A stretch of DNA of 64,000 nucleotides from Planctomycetota bacterium (GTDB lineage Bacteria > Planctomycetota > UBA1135 > GCA-002686595). Below, in pieces: positions 1-9,700 of this stretch. The notes beneath the pieces are model-generated. The model was not told the DNA's origin, did not search any database, and was given only the letters and a program-made list of their open reading frames with translations. The stretch's first letter is position 1. Every line of letters starts with the position of its first letter. The position numbers and the translations under genes are program-made. The stretch covers positions 23,572 to 87,571 of the forward strand of contig DUBE01000046.1 in assembly GCA_012960475.1 (NCBI GenBank), given 5' to 3'.

Positions 1-303
1 GATCTGCTTGGCCTCGTAAACGGCCATTCCCTGGGTCTGGAGCCCGATTTGGAGCGGGTCAAGGTCAAGGGTCACCATCGCAGCGCAACGAACTGGATGC
101 TTGAGGAGCATCCCCACTGGATCCTGTTGGGCAATGGCATGCGTGTCGCCGGGCGTCTGGAAATCAACCCCTGGGAGGTGGATCTATACCAGAGCCAGAA
201 ATTTCAAGATGACTACCGACGCATCGAGATCGATCTGGGTCAGGGCCCGCCTTTGGATCTTTTTGTGCGTCGTGACCTGCCTGACCCCGAGAGGATTCGC
301 TGA
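1..303 (+). CDS. C-terminal end of a probable GT-C type membrane glycosyltransferase (partial)
   Basis: The reading frame is open from the first base and stops at 301-303, so only the last 100 residues are visible. The fragment carries DLLGL near its start, GHH about residue 27, a hydrophobic PHWILLGNG stretch, and an F-x2-DY followed by DLFVRRD at the end. Inference: this resembles the extracytoplasmic C-terminal tail of ArnT/PMT-like membrane glycosyltransferases, where a D-x-GL motif, a GHE/GHH motif and a final R-R-D occur in this order. No membrane segment is in the visible part, so the call is tentative. The stop codon overlaps the start of the next gene (TGATG), which suggests an operon. 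Confidence 0.4.
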   Translation, partial: DLLGLVNGHSLGLEPDLERVKVKGHHRSATNWMLEEHPHWILLGNGMRVAGRLEINPWEVDLYQSQKFQDDYRRIEIDLGQGPPLDLFVRRDLPDPERIR

Positions 304-1115
304 TGGTCAAGATTGGTCTGATCGCCGACATACAGTATGCGGACCGGGAGGACAAGGGCTTCTGTCTGTTCCGTTCTTCCCTGGATCGTCTCGGACAACT
401 GGTCGATTTGTTCAACGACGAGGGAGTGGACTTGGTCGTGCAGCTGGGAGATCTGGTGGACGGCAATGGTTCCGATGATGAAGGGCTTGAGCGCACCCGA
501 AAAGAGTTGGATCAGGTGCTTGCTGTGCTTGCTGACTTGGACGCTCCCAGCGAGCATGTGATCGGCAACCATTGTCTCTCCCTGCCCCGGGCCGAGCTGC
601 TCAAACGCTTGGGATTGCAGCAGGCCCAGCGTGCGATCGAGGTCAAGGGTCAGCGCATTCTGCTGCTTGACTCTTTGGCGGTCTCGCTCTTCGACAAGGA
701 CTTGGATCCAAGCGCCCTGGCCGAAGCCAAGGCTGCCCTCGCCCACCAACCAGATTCCGGTGCACCCTGGGCGATGGATTGGAACGGAGCCCTCGGGGAG
801 CGTCAGCGTGAGTGGCTCAAGCAGGAACTCGCCCGGCCAAACCCCGCAAGCCTCCTTCTTTGCCATCATCCGATCTATCCACCCGCTGCTCGGGCGCAAT
901 TCCTGGCCTGGGATCATCAGGAGGTGCTCCAGCTTCTGGATGCGGAGGGATCGCAGCCTGTGACCTGGGCTTCGGGACACGATCACCGGGGTGGCCGCGC
1001 GGCTGATGGGGCGAACCTGTACCTGACCCTGCCCGGTTTGGTGGGGGCGAAGCAGGTCTGTGGTCTCGAGCGCATTGAACGGGGCGCGATTGAGTTGTTT
1101 GTGCCCCAACATTGA
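303..1115 (+). CDS. Metallophosphoesterase, ADPRibase-Mn-like
   Basis: This 270-residue calcineurin-fold phosphoesterase has all the expected metal-binding motifs: D9-I-Q11 at the start of strand 1, GD at 49-50, GNH at 88-90, HHPI near 180 and GHDHRGG near 225. The opening IADIQYAD is characteristic of the manganese-dependent ADP-ribose/CDP-alcohol diphosphatase family (ADPRM), which cleaves ADP-ribose or CDP-alcohols to the monophosphates. No signal peptide is visible, so it should be cytoplasmic. The ATG overlaps the stop of the upstream gene by one base. The family call is firm. The exact substrate is inferred from family resemblance; a cyclic nucleotide or phospholipid head group remains possible. 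Confidence 0.85.
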   Translation: MVKIGLIADIQYADREDKGFCLFRSSLDRLGQLVDLFNDEGVDLVVQLGDLVDGNGSDDEGLERTRKELDQVLAVLADLDAPSEHVIGNHCLSLPRAELLKRLGLQQAQRAIEVKGQRILLLDSLAVSLFDKDLDPSALAEAKAALAHQPDSGAPWAMDWNGALGERQREWLKQELARPNPASLLLCHHPIYPPAARAQFLAWDHQEVLQLLDAEGSQPVTWASGHDHRGGRAADGANLYLTLPGLVGAKQVCGLERIERGAIELFVPQH

Positions 1116-1135
1116 GATGGATCGGCCCTGTCGGA

Positions 1136-1164
1136 TTGAGGCAGCGCTCCTGGATTCCTAGGCT
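1136..1164 (+). promoter_or_regulatory. Sigma70-like promoter with very short or no leader
   Basis: TTGAGG (1136-1141) and TAGGCT (1159-1164) are separated by 17 bases, the standard -35/-10 spacing. The start codon of the downstream lipoprotein gene lies only 7 bases after the -10 box. Transcription would therefore start at or right beside the ATG, giving a leaderless message. There is no Shine-Dalgarno sequence. This is a sequence-only prediction. Confidence 0.45.
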
Positions 1165-1171
1165 GGTCGCG

Positions 1172-2350
1172 ATGCGCGCCCCGTTTTTCCTGCTGTCCCT
1201 GCTGATCTGTCTGCCCTTGGGCGGTTGCAAACAACCCGAAGGGGAGGGAGTCACGCGCATCGTGCTTGTGACCATCGATGGGTTGGCCCATCCACGTCAT
1301 GGTGGCCTCGGGCCGTTCGAGGACTGGGCCCAGGGTGGTCTGCGTTTTTCCCGCGCCAGCGCTGCCTCTAATTGGGCGGTGCCCTCGCTGGCGACTTTGC
1401 TGACCGGTCGCAACGGGCGTGATCATGGGCTCACTGACTTGGAGGGCGGGCGCTGCTCGCAGGACCTGGTCACCCTGGCGGAGGTCATGAGCGCGGCGAA
1501 TTGGACTTGCCGGGCGGTGCTTTCGGATCACTTCTTGAGCGAGCCCCGGGGTTTGGATCAGGGGTTTGAGACCTGGGCGTTGGTCGCTGGCGAATCGAGT
1601 CTGGTTGCCAGCCAGGCGGCTCTCGACTTGGGTCTCGCTCAACTGCGAGCGGAACAGGGCCCCTGCCTGATCTGGTTGCACTTGAGTGGACCCCGTCCAC
1701 CCTATGGCGCACCGGATTCCTGGCCAGCTGATTGTGCCTTGCAGCCAGGTCAGTCCCATGAGCGCATGTTGAAACTTGTCAGTGACGCAGATCACGAATT
1801 GCGCAACGATCTGATCGCTTTGCATCTGCACGATCAGGCCCTGCTCTTGGAGTCGTTGGCCGCCTGGCTTGATCAGATAGACCAGGAGACCCTGGTGGTC
1901 CTGGTGGGCACCAACGGTTTTGAACTTGGCGAGCGGGGCCGTCTGGGGAGTGGAACTTCCATGGGCGAAGAGGCTTTGGCCGTGCCATTCTTGTTGCTGG
2001 GAGCGGGGCTGCCTGTGGGGCAGGTGCAACGCCGGGTAGGGCATGTGGACCTGATGCCCACCTTGCTCGATCTTTCCCGTTTGCGCGTGCCGCACGATCT
2101 CGGCGGCATTTCGATCCTGCCCGGCCGCGAGGCGCCTTGGCGACCCCTCTTCAGTTCCACCCGTCGCGCTCATCCTCGCGATGTGGTTTATGAGGAGGGA
2201 CTGAAACTATTGCGTGATGGGGAGACGGGGGGAGTTTCCCTGTACGACTTGGATCGGGACCCGGACGAACGCATGAGCCACGGATCACGCCTCGGTTCAG
2301 ACCGCACGCGACTGCGGCAGGTGCTGCTCCAACACCTGGAGTTGCTATGA
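1172..2350 (+). CDS. Sulfatase/alkaline-phosphatase-fold lipoprotein, catalytically degenerate
   Basis: A 392-residue lipoprotein: signal peptide ending in LGGC, with Cys19 as the lipidation site. The fold follows the sulfatase order (VTIDG, then NWAVPSLATLLTG, then a C-terminal HVDLMPTLLDL). The key residues are gone. The nucleophile position before V-P-S, normally Cys, Ser or Thr, is Ala69. The usual S-D-H-G metal motif reads G246-T-N-G. The later G-H-G reads G-S-G. The first metal aspartate (D36) remains. Inference: a non-enzymatic binding or scaffold protein. The ATG at 1172 is preferred over an in-frame upstream start at 1112 because the signal peptide begins there and a promoter sits directly upstream. 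It overlaps the next gene by 4 bases. Confidence 0.8.
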   Translation: MRAPFFLLSLLICLPLGGCKQPEGEGVTRIVLVTIDGLAHPRHGGLGPFEDWAQGGLRFSRASAASNWAVPSLATLLTGRNGRDHGLTDLEGGRCSQDLVTLAEVMSAANWTCRAVLSDHFLSEPRGLDQGFETWALVAGESSLVASQAALDLGLAQLRAEQGPCLIWLHLSGPRPPYGAPDSWPADCALQPGQSHERMLKLVSDADHELRNDLIALHLHDQALLLESLAAWLDQIDQETLVVLVGTNGFELGERGRLGSGTSMGEEALAVPFLLLGAGLPVGQVQRRVGHVDLMPTLLDLSRLRVPHDLGGISILPGREAPWRPLFSSTRRAHPRDVVYEEGLKLLRDGETGGVSLYDLDRDPDERMSHGSRLGSDRTRLRQVLLQHLELL

Positions 2351-3732
2351 ACGCACGGTTGAACAGGGCATTCTCGGGCTTGTTCCTGGTTCTGCCCCTG
2401 GCCTGCGGTGACAGCCACCAGGAGCAGTCTTCGCGACCCAACGTGCTGGTGATCTACTGCGATGACCTTCGTTTCGATGGTGCCGCTGCCCTGGGTTCGT
2501 CTTTCTTGCCCACACCGGGCATCGACAGGCTTGCCGGCGAAGGAGTGACCTTTGAGCGCAGCTACACAACCACCAGTCGCTGTTGCCCCTCGCGCGCGAC
2601 CTTCTTGACGGGTGTGCGCGCCTCCACACACGGGGTTTGGGTCAACCGCCCCAGCGTTGACTGGCAGACCGGCCGGCCACTGTTGCCTGAAGTACTGCAA
2701 GAAGGGGGCTACCGCACCGCCTGGGTTGGCAAGTGGCATCTTCCCAATCCCGGGGCGCTGCCCGTGCGCGGTTTTGACCACTTCGCTTCCTATGAGGGTC
2801 CCGGGAGTCACTTTGACCAGACCTTTGTGGTGGATGGCCAGTCGCGTACGACGGGCGGTTTTCAGGCGGATGTGATCAACGACCTGGCCCTGGAGTTCAT
2901 TGACGGGGAAGCAGCTGTTGAAAGCCGGCCCTGGTTCCTGGTCCTTGGCCACAAGGCACCGCATGTGCCCCTCACCCCGGCACCGGAATTTGTGGACGTC
3001 CTTGAGGACATTGACCTGCCCCTGCCTGTGAGCATGGACGATCCTTTGAGCAGTCTGCCCGCGCGTTATCAGAGTTCGCGTGTGGGGGAGGGCGGCCGTC
3101 ATGGGATCGCGGAGCGCGATGAGTGGTACCAGGAGGTGCGCGCCTATTGGGAACTGGTGCTCAGTCTGGACGCCAGCATCGGGCGCTTGCTTGAGAGCTT
3201 GGAGGCTCGGCATCTGTTGCAAGACACCCTGGTGATCTTGACCTCGGACAATGGCCAGTTGCTTGGAGAACATGGTCTGCAGCAAAAGGGCCTCGGGTAC
3301 GAGCCCTCGATTCGTGTGCCCTTGATCCTGCGGGATGGCCCCTGGGGGCATCGCGGGGTGCGCAAGGGGCTGGTGACCAATCTCGATCTAGCACCGACCA
3401 TTTTGGAGCGCGTGGGCCTGCCGATTCCAGCAGAGTTTGAGGGACGCAGCTTTGTGGATCAAGTGCGCGACCCCGAGGCTCGAGGCCAGGAACGTTTCTT
3501 GTATCAGGCTCCAGCTTTTGGGGGGGATACGGGAGTCGTGGAACGAGGAGTGATTGAGGCGGAGTGGAAGTATCTTGTGTTTGAAGCGCCGGGCACTCGA
3601 CAGGAGGCTCTTTTTCATTTGGTCAGCGATCCTGATGAGAGACGGGATCTCGCGCAGGATCCAGCCCACCAATTGGTTCGCGACCGCCTCGCAACCTGGT
3701 TGATTGCGGAACGGTCGCGGATTGCGAAGTGA
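2347..3732 (+). CDS. Sulfatase, lipoprotein (active type)
   Basis: This 461-residue type I sulfatase has the formylglycine signature C79-C-P-S-R83, a metal-binding DD at 39-40, a K-W-H motif near 134 (GKWHL), and the C-terminal TSDNG with GEHG. All are hallmarks of arylsulfatase/N-sulfoglucosamine-type enzymes that hydrolyse sulfate esters of polysaccharides. A signal peptide ending LPLAC puts the lipid anchor on Cys20, so the enzyme should act in the periplasm or at the surface. Cys79 must be converted to formylglycine by a maturase that is not encoded in this window. Its start overlaps the end of the degenerate sulfatase-fold gene (ATGA), so the two are translationally coupled. Substrate cannot be told from sequence. 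Confidence 0.9.
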   Translation: MNARLNRAFSGLFLVLPLACGDSHQEQSSRPNVLVIYCDDLRFDGAAALGSSFLPTPGIDRLAGEGVTFERSYTTTSRCCPSRATFLTGVRASTHGVWVNRPSVDWQTGRPLLPEVLQEGGYRTAWVGKWHLPNPGALPVRGFDHFASYEGPGSHFDQTFVVDGQSRTTGGFQADVINDLALEFIDGEAAVESRPWFLVLGHKAPHVPLTPAPEFVDVLEDIDLPLPVSMDDPLSSLPARYQSSRVGEGGRHGIAERDEWYQEVRAYWELVLSLDASIGRLLESLEARHLLQDTLVILTSDNGQLLGEHGLQQKGLGYEPSIRVPLILRDGPWGHRGVRKGLVTNLDLAPTILERVGLPIPAEFEGRSFVDQVRDPEARGQERFLYQAPAFGGDTGVVERGVIEAEWKYLVFEAPGTRQEALFHLVSDPDERRDLAQDPAHQLVRDRLATWLIAERSRIAK

Positions 3733-3738
3733 TAAGGG

Positions 3739-6700
3739 CTACTTCACCTGTTGGACTTGGACGCCCTCGCGGGATTTGTTCAATTCCGTCTGCCAACTAC
3801 GGTCGCGGATGTCGTTTTGAGCGCTGTTCAATTGGAATACGTTCTTGAAGTACGTACCTGAACCCGTAAGAGGCTGCTGGAGCTGTTCGCTATCTTGAAT
3901 CTGCGGTTCCCCCAGGGCGATCGCTCCTCGATGGAAGGCATATTGATCGTCTCCCAACTTGGCCACTACTGTGGCGCTGCCCACAACCGTATCGGCTACG
4001 AACAACCCCCGTGGGTCTGTGACGCCTCGAGTGAATCTCTCGTTCGAACTGCCAATCACCCGCACATCCACGCCCCGCATATAGGTGCCATCGGTGGCAT
4101 CGAAGGCTTGCACCCGGACTCGTCCAGAACCGGACTCTTCTGTAATTTCCAACTCCAGATCACTGATCAGCATCAGCCCCGAAGTGAATAGTTCGTCGCC
4201 ACGGGCGATGATCAAATAGGCGCCGGGCTCGGTCAAGTCCATTGTTATGGGAGTCTTGGATTCCCTCCGGTCTTCCGATTCCTCAAGGGAAATTTCCGAC
4301 TGAAGAGTGGGGGAAATTCCAGAGAGGTTGACCCGGGTAATCTGGGAAAGGTTCTTCTCTCTCAGGTAGAGGGTCAGGAGGTCGACCTTGTAGACCAACA
4401 TCTCTACTCCAGTGAGACCCTTGTGACGTAACTCCAACTCGGCGGCCGCGCCGGGTCGTACCGTGGTGACTTCGTCCAAGGCGATTGTTTTTTCACGGAA
4501 GTCGCTCAGCGCCTCGCGGGCATCGGCGAAGAGCTCCTTGACGCGCTCGTAGTACTTGCTCGCTTCTGTCAACTCGCGCCGAGCGTGGTGGATCTGCCCT
4601 AAAATGTAGAGGGCCAGATCCCGGTTCTCGCTGGGGTGGATACGGCCATCTTCCACGTACTCTGCCGCAGCGACCCGGCGCAGGGCCTGCAGGGCTTCTT
4701 CTTCCTTGCCGAGCCACCAGTTGGCGACCGCCTGGCTATAGATGAAAGCGTCCTTGTGTCGAGGCGATGTAAAGAGCGTTGCGAAGGTACCCGACAGATC
4801 TGCAGTGCCCATGTAGTCGTTCACGCTCAGGCGCGCGCTGACCAGAGCCAGGGCCGCATCGGCGGCCTGGGGGTCGGTAGGGTGCAGGGCCAGATAGCGA
4901 TTCAAATGCCGGGAACCCGCCAACACGAGTCCCCCTCGGCGCCAATCCTTACGCACCAGACTCTTGTCCAGATGTGCCGTCTGCGCCTTGGCGAGCAACT
5001 TGTCCGTCAGAGTCAGGTGAGCTGTCTTGACCGCTGAGAAGTCAGGGTAGGCCAACCAAAGTTCTTGCAGCAATTCCATGGCGCTGGCGAATTCGCCCAG
5101 CTCTTCCAAGGCGCCCGCCACTTTGGTGTCGCGACCAAAGGTCTCCAGCAGGGTAGCGCGGAAGATGAGCATGGCGCGTTCGTGTTCGTTCAATGTGCGA
5201 TAAGCCTCGCCAATGGCTACCACCTCGTCGAAAGGAATCGTGATGCTGGGGTCCTTCTCCTTGATTACTTCGAAGTACTCCACGATTGGTTCCGGATCCT
5301 TACGCTTGACCGCCAGTTGCAATAGTCGGTGGGCGGTTTGTACCAGGGGTTTTTCCCGCAAGAAGGGCTCGAATTCCAGGTAGAGGTTGGTCAACGCATC
5401 GTGGGCGCCTTCATGGTTGATGGGGCTTTCATCGAATTGGCGCAGGCCTCGGCTGTAGAGTTCATCGGGCGTGGCGCGATAGGTGTTTTCTACCTGGGCC
5501 AGATCATTCTTGATCTCAAAGTCCCGCGCCTGGCCCACTACCATGGCGCCGGGGTTGTTTTCGCTGCGCAGGGTCGGGGGCAGCAGTTTGAACGCTCCGG
5601 CGATGCGCGCGCGGAATTCGAACTCGATACTGCCACTTGTGGAGTGCGGGTCGATTGAGACCAGCACCGCATCGGGCCGCACGCGTGCCTCGCCAATGCC
5701 ACCTTTGACCGACTCCGCGATCACTTCGGCTCCCGCCGGGGTTGGCACGCGCATGACCAGGTGTCCGTCGGCCGAACGACGGGCATCGCGCCACCATCGG
5801 ATGTGCACCTTGGCGCTTTGACCCCTGGCCAGTTGTCCGACTTCGTTGATCCACTGTTCTTGGAAGTCGCGCAGGATGCTGAAGCCCGTTGGCAGCACTT
5901 TGCCGTTGAGCCGCGGCGCTGCGGGCATGAACCGTTGCTCGGCTATTACCAGATCGCGACGGTCGTTCATTGTGGCGGAGAGGTCTCGGGTAAAGCCCTC
6001 CAAGACCGCAGCCCAATGAGGTTTGCCTCGGCCTTCCACGGTCATGTCGATGCTGATCCTGCGGTCGGCTACATTTTCAAGGTCTACAATCAGAATCTGG
6101 GCGGGATCTCCACCGTGCAGTTCGACAGTCTGTTCCGCCTGTCCTGCGATTCGAATCTTGATGCGCATGGTCTCGCCCATGGCCAGAGCGCTACGGTCCT
6201 TGTCCAACAAGCAACCCAGAACCAAACCACGAGCCTTGCCGAAGGGACGTTGGCCGAGCATCCACTGGTTTCCTGCGTCGATCAGACTCGAATCTGGCTG
6301 AGCGGCCTTGAGGGCCAGCACAGCCAGAGCGGTTTGCTCCAACTTGTTCAGGTTGGCAGGGGAGTTTCCTTTCACGCTCCAGGAAGCATGCCTGGTACTT
6401 TCGGTTGTTACCTGTCCCTCGATCAGGCTGCAGAGGTCAGCCGCCATGGGCAGGGAACCGTGAGCGGAGAGGGCCAGGGAAGTGTGTACCAGGGCAGCAG
6501 GGGAGAGTCTCGCGCGCTCGCGATACAGTCGGTTGAGAGCAGCAAAGTCCGCCTTGCCTGCGGCGGCCAGAGCATGTTGCAGGAGCGCCTTGGTCTCCCC
6601 GTCCTGCTGGGAGGCCTGACGATGGGCGTTGGTCAGATACTTGAGGCCCAGATCCATGGTCTGGTCCAAGACCGAGATCCCAATCTGACGCGCCTCGGCC

Positions 6701-9700
6701 AGGGCCCAGACGCAGCGCGCACTCTGAACGGGATCGTTGCTCCGGCGGAAAATAGTGCGCCAGCTCCCGTCTTTGTCCTGGGCAGAAGTCAGGGCTGCCA
6801 CCAGACCAATTGCGCGGTCTCGTAGTTCGGTCAGGTCTGTGGGGCCAGCTGTTCCGGTCTGTTCCAGGGCATGAAGCACCCAGGTAACCCCCAACAGCTC
6901 GCTGGCCATGTACCCGGGGGTGCCTGCGTCCTGGTACACAGCGCAACGCCAGATCGGACCGCGATCGAGAGCCTCATCAATCAGGAGGCGATCGATCCCC
7001 GCACCGATTTCCAGCTGCACTGTGCGTGCGCCGTACTTGCGGCCGCTGGGCAACTCAAGGAAAGTGGTTGTGTTCTCATCGAGTACGCCACCGACGCTGG
7101 TGGTGAAGGCCAGACCATAGGGACGCACCAAAACGTTCTTGGTGACTTCTTCGGGGTTCTCATCGGTGTTCGCAAGGTTGGCTGAGACCTTGAGCGCAAG
7201 GGCTCCCTCTGGCAGGGGATCAAAGAGACCGAACTCGACCTCGGTCACCGCTGCGCTCTTGGGCAGAGTCACGGTGCTCGTTCGACTGAAGGTTCCTTCG
7301 CTGGTCTCTACGGTCATGGTCAGTCTGCATTCGGTGTCAAGACCAACCAGGTCATGGATGCGCACGGAGGGATTGGGTGCGTCTCCTTCCACCAACTCGC
7401 CGGGGAAGAGCAGTTCCAACTGGAATTCCGCTCGGCTGGTGAGTTTGGCCTTGGCACCGCCCACCAGGGTGCCGGGGGTCACGCCCCGTGCGATCAATTT
7501 CCAGCGCGTGGAACGCTCGGGCATTTTGAAGCGCACTTGGGCACGACCTTCTCGATCGCTGATAACGGAGGGTGACCAGAAGAGCGTGTCTCCATCGTTT
7601 TCAGCCTTGGCCTGTCGGGCTCTGCCTCCAGCCAGCAAGCTCCTACGTCCCCCGTAGCGTCCGCCAAACCTTCCTCCGGCGCCGCCGCCTATACCGATGG
7701 CATCGTTGAACGTCACAGGATCAAAGTCCTCTTCAACAGAGAATTCTGACTCGGGCGATCGCGCTCTCTCGTTCATACTGCGTCTGATTCGCTTGTCGCT
7801 CAGAGTTTGAGTGGCGCTTTGTGGTTCCATTGCCTCATCCAATCCGCGTACATACCCAAGGGCATCGAGGGAATCGAACAGGCGGCCTCGGTCTTCTTGC
7901 CATTGATCCAGGGCCTGGCGCCTGGTTTCTTCCAGCAGTATCTCTTTCGCTATGGTCTGGGTACGGCCGTGGTAGCTGAAGGCGCAAGAGCTGGTGGTCT
8001 TGAGGCCCGCATGTCGATGAGCTGCGGCTTGGAAGGTGCGCTGCAGGTCTGGGGTTCGGTCCGGGAAGAGTTGCAAGAGTGCAGCGTCCACCACCGCCAG
8101 GGACACCTCTGCTTGGGCCGGGTTGCCCAGTTGGTCAGTGACGAGAATGTCGACCACAGCCTCTTCGCCTGGGGCGACAACATCCTTGGCCGGTGTCAAG
8201 CTGATGTTCAGCTTGCGGTCGATGTTGAGTTCCACATGGGCCTCGTGCAATTCACCCTGCTCCATCATGCAGATCGCGACTTGCACATTGGGGAAGTGGG
8301 CATCACTGGTTTCGAAGTTCAGTTCACTCTTCTCTTCGTTGAAGCGCACCAGGCGGTGCTCCAGGATCGTCTCTCCTTCAAAAGTCACCAAAGCCAGGTT
8401 CTTGGGGGTGCGATTGATCACCTTCAGGGCAACATTGTCCCCCTGGTTGAACTTGGTTTGATCGGTCAGAATGCGCAGACGTACTGGGTCGTTGTCTCCG
8501 GAGGCATAGAAGTCTTCCTCGTCGCTGATGGGGTTGCCAAAGCGATCAGTGGCCAGGGCGCGTAGGGTGTAGCTTCCGCCGCGCTTGGGATCGAGGACCC
8601 ATGAGCCGAGGCCCTTGGAGTCAGTGGTCAGGGTGATTTCGGCGCTGGTTTCTTCTGCAGAGGTCCACAGAGGCGAGCCTTTCGGAGCTTGCCAAAGCGC
8701 CAAGATGTGCACTTCTGTTTCCACGGGATCCCCAGCGGGATCTGTGGCCTTGATTCCTATGGTCACCGGTTCGCCAGCGAGTCGAGTGTGCTGGGGTACC
8801 TCCAGTTCAAGACGGAAAGCGCGAATTGCAAGATAGACTGCGCTGCTTGCGTCGACTCCTTCGCTGGGGATGCTGGCCGCAAAAGTCAGCTGTCCCTCGT
8901 TGGCGTGATCGCGGGTCGAGTAAGTGACATTGGCCTCGCCTTCCTGATCAGTTCGTGCACGATGCTCCCGTCCGTCGGGTAGGCGGAAGACGACTTCCCG
9001 CCCGGCAACAGGTTGGCCGTAGTACCAGTTCGCCTGGGCTGTCAAGGTGACATTGTCGCCACGGTAGACCACTGTCCGGTCTGCTTTGACCAACAACTCG
9101 ACTTTGCGCAGTTCAAATCGCGCGACTTCGAACCTGACCTGGAAGAGCAGGCCTTTGCGTGTGGTTCCGCGCAGCATCCAGTTTCCCAATCTTGCACCCT
9201 GGGGGAGTGCGAAAGCACCGGCGATGGTGCCGAAGGGACCGAGGGGTAAGTCGGCACGGCGCATGCGTCGGCCGGCGGGATCGATCATCTCCACGCGCAC
9301 CTCTTCCCCTTCATTGAATGTGTAACTGCCGTCGTTGACATCACGCACGATGGCTCTCCAGTTGACCGTTTCGCCCACCCGATAACCTCCGCGATCCGTG
9401 AAGAGCACCATGCGAGGAGTCAGGCCAGCTGAAATTTGCAAGCCCTGCAGACTCAACCCGTCCGAAGCCACATGCCCATCTCTTGCGGCGAACATCTGTA
9501 CCTCCGCTGTGGTTTGCAGTTCTTCGAGGGCTACCCGCGCTGTACCGTCCGGACCGGTTTTCAGTTCGCGAAGCAAGGCCGCACCGCCCTCTCCCTGGCC
9601 GGGCAGGGCCAATAGAACCTTGACTTCCGAGGCGGCTTTGTCCGTCAGCATGTCCTGAGCGAAGACAAAGGCTTCCCGACGAGAGCTCTTGACCAGAACC

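Noticed and set aside
240..1112. Long open frame antisense to the metallophosphoesterase
   Set aside because: It lies opposite a gene with intact motifs, and its product is low-complexity and Gln-rich with no domain. High-GC shadow frame.
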